DNA from: Odobenus rosmarus divergens
Taxonomy: Eukaryota; Chordata; Mammalia; Carnivora; Odobenidae
Direction of reading: 5' to 3'
DNA: 64,000 nucleotides
NCBI RefSeq assembly: GCF_000321225.1
Contig: NW_004450566.1
Span: 2,466,703-2,530,702 of the forward strand
Both the position numbers and the translations under genes were made by a program. The notes beneath the pieces were generated by a model. The model saw nothing but the letters and a program-made list of their open reading frames with translations. It was not told where the DNA came from and did not search any database. Below, piece by piece: positions 62,201-64,000 of the stretch (positions within the stretch are counted from its first letter, which is position 1; each line of letters starts with the position of its first letter).

Positions 62201-62619
62201 TGATACAATAATTAAGTCTTCTTTTAAGCTATCAGCTATTGTTGTGAGAATCAGGAATTTAGAGATGTGACCTGAGGAAGGAAAAGGAGATTTGAAGAAA
62301 GGCACCTTATCCTGGGCTTCGTTCTAGCTATTTATGATCCAGCCACAAGGCCTTTAATAGCCTTTTGTCTTGATTTTTCCCATCTGTAAAATGGCTTTAA
62401 TGCCTTTGAGGTTGTTGGTTGGCTTTTGGTTTTTTGAGTCAAACAGCTGAAAATGACTTGATCTACTTTGGAGAGAGGAATTCTGTAAATATAGGAGCTG
62501 CTTTTGTCAACTCTAGAAGGAGCCAACATGAGATAGGCCAAACACATGAAGTGTTTTTGTGATTATTTTTTTTTAAGTGTGATCTAGTGATAGCTGTAAG
62601 TCCATAGCCCCAAAACGTT

Positions 62620-62632
62620 GAGAGAGAGAGAG

Positions 62633-62662
<30 letters not shown>
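62620..62662. repeat. (GA)n(GT)n compound microsatellite in RGMB intron 1
   Basis: About eight GA units followed by about twelve GT units. Confidence 0.93.
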
Positions 62663-62667
<5 letters not shown>

Positions 62668-63329
62668 TCCTCCCCCCAGGTATGGGTACCCAATCTAGAC
62701 TATATTTTTCTCTTCTTGGTCTTTGAAATGTAAAAATAGTGGGGGAGGTGGCTTGAGAGGTTGTCATCCCCCAGTCTTTTCTGCTGAACTAAAGCCAGAA
62801 ACAGATTACGGGTTATTCCATTAAGGTTTAAAAGCACTTTAATACTGAAAAGATTAAAGTATTTTTCTAAAGTGATATTAGGGTTAGTTTTAAGTCTTCT
62901 TCAGATGAAGTCCTAAATCTTGATATTATTTTGAAGTCTATGTCCACATCTTAAAATAATTATATATTTAATAATACTCTGATTATTTTTTTCCCCTCAC
63001 CTAGAATAGGAATGATAAAATCTTTTATGCCTGGAAAGATCACAAAAACAACCTCCTCATTTCTCAGCTGAGGAATCTAAGACTTGAAAGTATTGAAACT
63101 TTCTCCAGTGTAGAGACCTAAAAAGAATGTTTAAATAACACAAAGTACGTGTTAAAGTAAGTTTCTATAAAACTTGAGGTGGATGATTAGGAAAAGTATT
63201 TTCCTTTTCAGTAATTCTAGCATTCCCGCTTTATGGACCAGAATATAAAACTGATTGGTGCACACAACTGACCTGTATTGGCCATTCTTGCATCTTTTTA
63301 TGCTTTGAGAGGTTTCTAATTTAAAAAAA

Positions 63330-63534
63330 AAAATTTTTATTTTTTTATTAGAGAGAGAGAGTGTGCACACGCGGGGGCCGGCGGGAGGGGGGTTGTGCAG
63401 GAGGAGCAGAGGAAGAGGGACTAGCAGACTCCACACTGAGCCCAGCACGGGGCTCAATCCCAAGATGATGAGATCTTGACCTGAGCCCAAATCAAGAGTT
63501 GGGTGCTCAACCAACTGAGCCACCCAGGCACCCC
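63330..63534 (-). mobile_element. SINEC, older subfamily, reverse orientation, in RGMB intron 1
   Basis: T-rich start, GAGAGAGAGAGTGTGCACAC body and head complement TGAGCCACCCAGGCACCCC. No clean duplication was found. It is antisense to RGMB. Confidence 0.9.
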
Positions 63535-64000
63535 TTAATTTTTTTATATGAGAAGCTAGTGGCAAAACATCATTTGAAAATTGACTTTAAAAAGTGGGGC
63601 AGTAATAGTTTATTATTATTATTATTCATTTTAGCTTTGCTTAAATCATTAGGTGTATCTGAACTGTCGACTTAAGGAAAAAAGTCATTTGTATATACTC
63701 TTTAAGAATTCTGTGTGTTGTAGTTCCCTGGTTCTCTTTCTGATAAAACAGTAGGTGGAATCATCTGTCCGTGTAGCATGATTTCAATTTGGTTGTCCTT
63801 TTTTGATTCATTGTACCTTTCCTGATGGGCTGCTTGGGATCTGGGATCCAGTGGTGATGGATATTAAGGGAGAAGTAATGACACAGCTTGATCAAATAAA
63901 TGAGTCACTTTATTTTTTTAAGAGAACAGTTACATTTTGTAGCATCCAGGAGATTGTCAGTTTATATACAGTTTGTTAATAAACACCCCTAGAGAAATGC

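Larger units (their letters stand above)
59241..64000 (+). other. RGMB: RGMB intron 1 (5' part, continues beyond the window)
   Basis: It begins with GTATGAG right after the signal-peptide exon. The first 500 bases are still CpG-rich; after about 59.8 kb the base composition becomes ordinary. It holds a C13 run (61446-61458), a G9 run (61886-61894), a GA/GT microsatellite at 62.6 kb and one old SINE at 63.3 kb. I searched for the cysteine-rich second coding exon of RGMB and did not find it before base 64000. Confidence 0.8.

Noticed and set aside
63152..63565. 137-codon minus-strand open frame
   Set aside because: Most of it is the SINE at 63330-63534 read in its sense orientation.
59241..64000. 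Second coding exon of RGMB
   Set aside because: I looked for the cysteine-rich RGM domain start in all frames and did not see it; it probably lies beyond the window.
1..64000. tRNA genes or a CRISPR array
   Set aside because: All tRNA-like boxes seen belong to SINEC or MIR heads followed by SINE bodies, and all short direct repeats are microsatellites or target-site duplications, with no spacer-repeat pattern.

Overview
The window is nuclear DNA from a carnivoran mammal. About twenty tRNA-derived SINEs of the carnivore SINEC type punctuate it. Their younger members have a body (two-box head, GCTCAGCGGGAAGCCTGC-like middle, TCAAATAAATAAATAAAATC tail) that does not look like the dog, cat, mustelid or bear versions I know. 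My best inference is a caniform arctoid, probably a pinniped. Two 50-N assembly gaps show that it is a draft assembly.

Only one protein-coding gene can be supported. The first coding exon of RGMB (repulsive guidance molecule B, DRAGON) lies on the + strand at 59093-59240 in a CpG island of about 1.8 kb. It carries the start codon, a poly-alanine stretch and the signal peptide, and ends at a GT splice donor. The window ends inside the following intron (59241-64000); no further RGMB exon was found. A second CpG-rich island at about 53.9-54.96 kb, 4.3 kb upstream, has a good splice donor and is the best candidate for an upstream non-coding first exon or promoter. As I recall the human locus, it also has an upstream RGMB exon and an antisense lncRNA (RGMB-AS1) in this interval.

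The rest (about 1-53.3 kb) is a gene-poor flank made of unique AT-rich DNA and layered repeats. These are ancient L2, MIR, MER5-like hAT and Tigger-like DNA elements; a degenerate ERVL-type retroviral pol plus probable LTR (4.6-6.5 kb, split by a SINE); old L1M sequence (about 28.6-33 kb) with nested younger insertions; a 5'-truncated carnivore L1 on the - strand (33.7-37.2 kb) with frameshifted reverse transcriptase ORF2 and a repeated RT fragment at its 5' end; and SINEs, most with visible target-site duplications. From about 49.9 to 63.3 kb, around the CpG islands, there are no SINEs or L1s, in contrast to the flank.

No bacterial-type system, CRISPR array, tRNA or rRNA gene was found. The points most worth a second look are the RGMB leader (a conserved-looking reading frame upstream of the start that opens with a stop codon instead of an ATG, plus an overlapping uORF), the upstream CpG island, the chimeric L1, and the duplicated sequence around the assembly gaps.
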